From positions 19,208,944 through 19,272,943 of the forward strand of contig OZ026608.1 of the NCBI GenBank assembly GCA_964020085.1: a stretch of 64,000 nucleotides of DNA, written 5' to 3'. Source of the stretch: Micromussa lordhowensis. Taxonomy: Eukaryota; Cnidaria; Anthozoa; Scleractinia; Lobophylliidae. The notes under the pieces were generated by a model, which was not told where the DNA came from, searched no databases, and saw only the letters and a program-made list of their open reading frames with translations. This document shows, piece by piece, positions 59,366-64,000 of this stretch. Each line of letters starts with the position of its first letter. Position 1 is the first letter of the stretch. The position numbers and the translations under genes are program-made.

Positions 59366-61617
59366 GAGGTAGGGAGAGGGGTATATCGAAAGGTTTTACT
59401 TGTTCCATTGAGAACCCGAATACCCAACACTCCTAGAAATGTTAACCAAGTACAAGGAGCGTCTAAGATGGTAAGGGAAACAATGTTTAGGACCATGATG
59501 CACAATCCTCATAAGTGCACATCTCTAAAGCTTTCCCGTAAAGTGTTTTTAAAATGAACTGAATTGAATCCATTTTGTGTTGCTATGGGTGTTGCTATGT
59601 ATGATGTAGCTACCAGTGTGCAGATTTTTTAACTTTAATGTTAATCAAGGAGTAATCAGAGCGAAATCGTTTCAAAATACGCTTTGCAAATGGTCAGGCA
59701 TGTTGAATCTTTATGTTCCAAAATGGCTTTTTAGGCAAAAATTAAATTTGAGGGTAGAAGACCACCTTAAGCAAAGGATCGAAATCATGACGGTGACAGT
59801 GTTTGGATATCTGATCTTAATTAGCGTAGATTTTTACGATTTTATTTCTCCGTTTTCTCCTTAATTTTAGTTTCGATTGTTAAGATATATTAAACACTCA
59901 CGACAGTATTTGACCACATTTCCAAAAACCTCAAAGTTCGTCAAAAATACTCTGCTGTGCGTGGTATTTTCAGCTCTCTTCTCGGTGTTTGGAAATGTGG
60001 TCAAACACGCTCTTTTGTGTTTGATATATTACACTGATATGGGTATTTCTTTTTTTACAAGTCATGGATCTCGCCATGACAACTCGACCAATGTTTTACC
60101 AACGCGGGCGTCGTACTAGTTCAATGACATAATTCAGTATGACATTGAAAAAGATTACAAATCTTTTTTATGGCTAGACTGGAACATATACAACTAGTGT
60201 TTGATGAAAGAAATATCACCGAATCTCCAATAGAAGACTTAATTCCCTTAAAAGTCAGAAAAGTACTCGTTAAAGGTTATAAGATGGAGCACCGACTACT
60301 AACAATTTGCATACCCAGGATCGGCTGGAACTAGCTCAAACGGTTGCCTGTTATTAACCGGGAGAAGCAATGAAATGAAAGCAGAAGAAAGGGTCGAAAA
60401 TTAGGAGTTTAGTGATATCTCAACAACATATCACTTTTTTAAGTTGGAGAATCTTAGAAGGATCTACGATATGTTCATTGATTTATAGCTCTATTGTTAG
60501 TCCTTGTTTGTAGGCACACCGCTCTGGAAAAGGGGGGCATTGAACATGGAATGAAACTTACGTCGGACACTGATATGGGTACTTTTTTTACAAGTCTATG
60601 GATCTCGTCATAACATTATAAAAAGAACTCGACCAATGTTTTACAAACACGGACCTCACACTAGTGCAATAACACTGATAATTCGGTTATGGCAATGAAG
60701 ATTACAAATCTTTTTTTTATTTATGGCTAGACTGGAACATATACAACTGGTGTTTTCATGAACAGGTTAATTACCAATACCACCATCACCTGGAATCCTA
60801 TTGATCTTTTACAAACGGGCGAACCATAGCAATCCTTACTCAGTTATGACCATGAATTAATTGGCTTGAATTAGCACAGCATTTCTCGTTCTCCCACACT
60901 TTCACTCGTGTTTCTATAACCGGATAGAAACACGGTACACGTTTTCTATTTCTTAAATAATCTTGACATTTGTATTGTTGCAACGGCAAAATAACCAAAG
61001 TTAGAATTAGTTTTGGAAATTCTCTTTTTGACAGGTAATTGCCTTTTGGACATATATAATATAACACGTATCACTGCATTTACAGTGGCGCTCTTCTAAC
61101 ACAGACCACCAAACTAATATTTTTTTCATTATTTTTTGACATATTTTCAACAACTTCCTCATAGCGTCCATTCTCAGCTAGCAAACCCTAAATTATGAGA
61201 GGCGTAGTAGTCGATTGACTGACAGGTTACATGGTGCTTGATATTTTCAGCGTACCTAATTCATGCATTTTGATTAGCTAATTTGACCAGAAAATTAAGG
61301 AAGGTGGTCACAGGTAGTCATGCACGACTGTGACTGGGTTCTTATAACAAAGATGAAATGTTCTGTCACCGTCTTTTGTTCCTTAAATCTCGATCCAACA
61401 AAACTATTCACAGACAACAGAATGATTTATGGTTCATTTAGCAAAAAAAAAACGGTAATGACATATTTTTTCAGCCTTTTGGCGGGGGCTAATTTGAAGA
61501 AGCTGTTGTAAATTATGCAGAGCAATAAAAACAATTTCAGACTCATCCTTTACTTACTTAATTTTAAATTATTAATACATCTATGGAAGAAATACTGACA
61601 AAATTGAAAAAAAAAAT
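59366..61617. other. AT-rich region with inverted and direct repeats, no gene
   Basis: 59880-60040 is an imperfect inverted repeat (TTTGACCACATTTCCAAA versus TTTGGAAATGTGGTCAAA, outer GATATATTAAACAC versus GTGTTTGATATATT). 60030-60210 and 60568-60765 are diverged direct copies (ACACTGATATGGGTA... to GGCTAGACTGGAACATATACAAC). Otherwise nothing recognised. Confidence 0.45.
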
Positions 61618-61834
61618 CTATAAAATAAAGACTGATTGTTCTACATCACTGGCACTAAACTCGTCCTCTATAAACTTTCTGTACAGGTCCTCATCATCAT
61701 CGTATTGTTCTTCTTGCCCTTCCTCTTCTTCTTGATCCTCTTGTCCTTCTTCATCATTATCAGCTTCTTCTAACTCATCTTCCTCCTCCTCATCAATAAT
61801 GTGATCTAATGCCTCCAGGTATGGTTTGGCCAGA
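61618..61834 (-). CDS. possible last exon of a host gene, acidic C-terminus
   Basis: The open frame ends at the TAG at 61620-61618. The product starts near LAKPYLEALDHIID and becomes almost pure Glu/Asp/Gln, then LYRKFIEDEFSASDVEQ. The 5' edge, AAAATAG at about 61835-61841, is an acceptable but weak acceptor. No initiating ATG. The composition suggests an acidic nuclear protein tail; no homology recognised. Confidence 0.4.
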
Positions 61835-63467
61835 CTATTTTAAAAATATGGCAAGGGATTTACATCGTTAATAAACAACACAATATTGTGGTAAACTGAC
61901 ACTTACTGTGAAGGGGCACCTTTCTTGAAACTTCGTGGCTGCTCAAGGGCTTAATTTTAATTGGGTTACAAAATTAAATTTGGGATTGCATCACTGTGCT
62001 CTATTTTGCATCCGGTAGTTTCTCTGTTGTGTTGTTTGCAATATTAATCCCGATATGACATATATGAGAAGAATGGTGCAACAGGGCTCTAACCCAAGCA
62101 ATTTTGCAAGGCCAACGCTCATGAGTAGAAAACAAGACCTACTGTCCAGTGTGTGCTTCCTATAAACATCAATGGGTGTTCTTTTCAGAGAAATGTCCAG
62201 TTAATGGACCATGTCATCTTCAAATTAGTTGACTGTAAAACATGTCGGATTTATTTGGTTCGTCCATCAACAGTATGTCGTTTTAATAACATTCATAAAA
62301 CTACTCAGTTACATTGGCCACTATCAAGTATTTTACGAAGAATATCATTATTGAGTTCTATAATTAAAAAAAAGATGGCTTGCTGAAGAACCCAACAAAA
62401 TGGAATCAATTTGCTTGTTGAGTTTTCTTTCACTTAATTTGGTGTTAAACACTTTATCATCATTAACTCCAAACAAAACAAACTTTCCTTAGATAGTCTT
62501 TTTAACTTTTAATATTTGTACTTCTATTTTTCATACACCACAAGACTTTAAATCTCCTCAGAAAACCTATTCACAGATCTTCACGCATTCCACTGTCGTA
62601 CACTAAAATGTTGATGAAAATAAAAATATCATTAAATCCCAAAATACTAATTCATCCACACAGCAGAGTAATGACCATTTCCTCTTAGAGTGCAAATGAG
62701 TTGTTTTCTTCTCGCAACCACACGGGAGAGTAATACCCAATTCCTCTTAGAGTGAAAACAAGTTGTTTTCCTTACACATCTACACAGAAGAGTACCATAT
62801 GTGGGTGGTTTTATGTTTCCACATTAGCAATGTAAGGGGACTTTTTTTAACTGTTTAATAGCGAACCAGTTTATTTTGAAAAAAACCGTCTGTTAATTAA
62901 GTTAATTTGGCTAACAATTCCTTTCTAATTAAATGTATGATGCATGGAAACTGTGATCAGGATGGCCCTGGCTGAAATTTGAATTTTTCTGTAATTTTGA
63001 AAAGCCAAGCCCCACTGTTTGTCATATTGTAACAAAAGGATAACACCATTTATTCTTACTGGCATTTAACTGGCACTGTGCAATCATATCTTTCTTCCTT
63101 AAGATTTGGAAATCCCATCTACTAAACACTCCCAATGCTAAATTTTTAAACTTAATAGCAGGGATGAAAAGGAATTAAAAATTAGAAACTGGCTAATTTA
63201 TCCAGGCTCAGAGAAGATGTGTTTTCAAAAGTAATAGCCAAAACTATTAGTTTGCTTTCTCTAACACATTTGGTTTGCAATGTTCTTCTTGGTATTGCTG
63301 GACAATTTGTGTCGAAGAAAAAATTCATTACAAGTTAACAAGATATTGAACCATGATATACTGTATAGGCATTTAAACCTTTTAAACCATTTACATACGT
63401 GCAAAAAAGGAATAATATCATTTTGGCTAGACAATATCAACACATGGCAACTGATACACATATAGTT
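61835..63467. other. AT-rich, no gene seen
   Basis: Contains a short diverged direct repeat of about 60 bp at 62657-62790 (CAGAGTAATGACCATTTCCTCTTAGAGTG...GTTGTTTTC twice, a third partial copy). Probably intronic if the acidic exons on either side belong to one gene. Confidence 0.35.
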
Positions 63468-63567
63468 AAGGTTGATGCTCATCATCCCTAGCCTCTTTTC
63501 TACTAAGACTTTCTTCACTTTGTGTATTCCTTCCCTCGTCCAACTCTTGATCATCATCCATTAATGC
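63468..63567 (-). CDS. possible acidic terminal exon of a host gene
   Basis: Behind a good acceptor (TTTCTGTTTTAG), the minus strand reads LMDDDQELDEGRNTQSEESL and stops at TAA after EHQP. Acid-rich like 61618-61834, so the two could be alternative last exons of one gene reading in from the right. Weak support. Confidence 0.35.
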
Positions 63568-64000
63568 TAAAACAGAAATTCAAAGACTTTTTTTTAAACA
63601 CAAAATCACACGAATGCAATATTTTATTAAGTTATACTGACTGTTCTACAGTAACATACAGGCTTGTAGAATAAAAGCAGTATACCAGTAAAGGGAAATT
63701 TACAAGAAAACAAAATTCACTAAGAACAAATGCAAGAGCACAATGTACGACTATCTTATTAAGATCTAGGTTTTTAAGTAACGCTAGGATAGTAAAAACA
63801 ATAGGGCCATGGCAACAGAAGCTATTAGTAGCTGATGAGCAGAAATGTGATAATTAAATTAATCTGAGCTCCTTTATTGGCTAAGTCGCTATTAGCGCAA
63901 CATCAAAATGGTTCAATTTACAAAAATTGGGGTATCTAGAGGTGAATTCCCTAGCTAAAAATTAACAGGATATCTTTGTTATCACATATCATACTTGGCT
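63568..64000. other. AT-rich window end, nothing recognised
   Basis: No gene, repeat or RNA feature that I can support. Confidence 0.3.

Noticed and set aside
58921..59436. 171-aa and overlapping ORFs in the palindrome array
   Set aside because: They are translations of a 31-bp non-coding repeat in several frames, with no non-repeat conservation.
1..64000. tRNA or rRNA genes
   Set aside because: I saw no cloverleaf with A and B boxes and no rRNA-like conserved blocks; without a covariance search short RNA genes could still be missed.

Overview
The window is metazoan nuclear DNA: GT-AG introns, AATAAA signals, tandem C2H2 zinc-finger genes and animal-type transposons (ISL2EU, Tc1, CR1/L2-like LINEs, Harbinger-like MITEs). 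A cnidarian, perhaps a coral, is my best guess, but it is only a guess; nothing here fixes the species.

Host background (1-25825 and 48599-64000). A segmental unit is repeated about three times: an ISL2EU-like transposon (THAP/DDE transposase on + facing a YqaJ exonuclease on -), a gene-poor module of about 3 kb, then one intronless C2H2 zinc-finger exon (8022-9266, 18526-19602, 51872-53032). Copies 1 and 3 carry the same 311-bp MITE at the same site, and all ISL2EU copies share one frameshift, so the units spread by segmental duplication. Later insertions broke the units up: LINEs, fold-back elements, and a 3.9-kb composite element (20503-24424). That element carries a dead Tc1 transposase and a dead HUH-endonuclease/SF3-helicase Rep gene with an iteron hairpin. 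The right end (58-64 kb) holds an array of 18-bp palindromes and two possible acidic last exons of host genes.

The main object is a complete 22,773-bp Maverick/Polinton (adintovirus-like) element, 25826-48598. It has 185-bp terminal inverted repeats that are identical by eye and a perfect 6-bp target duplication (CTTTAA). It encodes protein-primed DNA polymerase B, a chromodomain integrase, an A32-type packaging ATPase, an adenain-like protease, a double-jelly-roll major capsid protein, two penton-like minor capsid proteins, a PLA2-domain protein and several tiny basic core-like proteins. Every core gene is open, so the insertion looks young. Morphogenesis genes plus integrase lie on one strand between 44.6 and 32.7 kb, many joined by ATGA stop/start overlaps. 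PolB and accessory genes sit at the two ends around divergent TATA promoters.

The most unusual feature is how the ends are expressed. At three separate loci a short 5' exon faces two or more alternative 3' exons in the same phase, and the alternatives are tandem duplicates of each other: leader 31191-31138 to three acceptors including PolB; a RING exon at 31443 to two 449-nt modules; a 16-nt leader at 46954 to two exons. A fourth locus (44881-46030) appears to choose between retaining and removing one intron. Two of the divergent promoters are inverted copies of one another, and two others share a 43-bp block.
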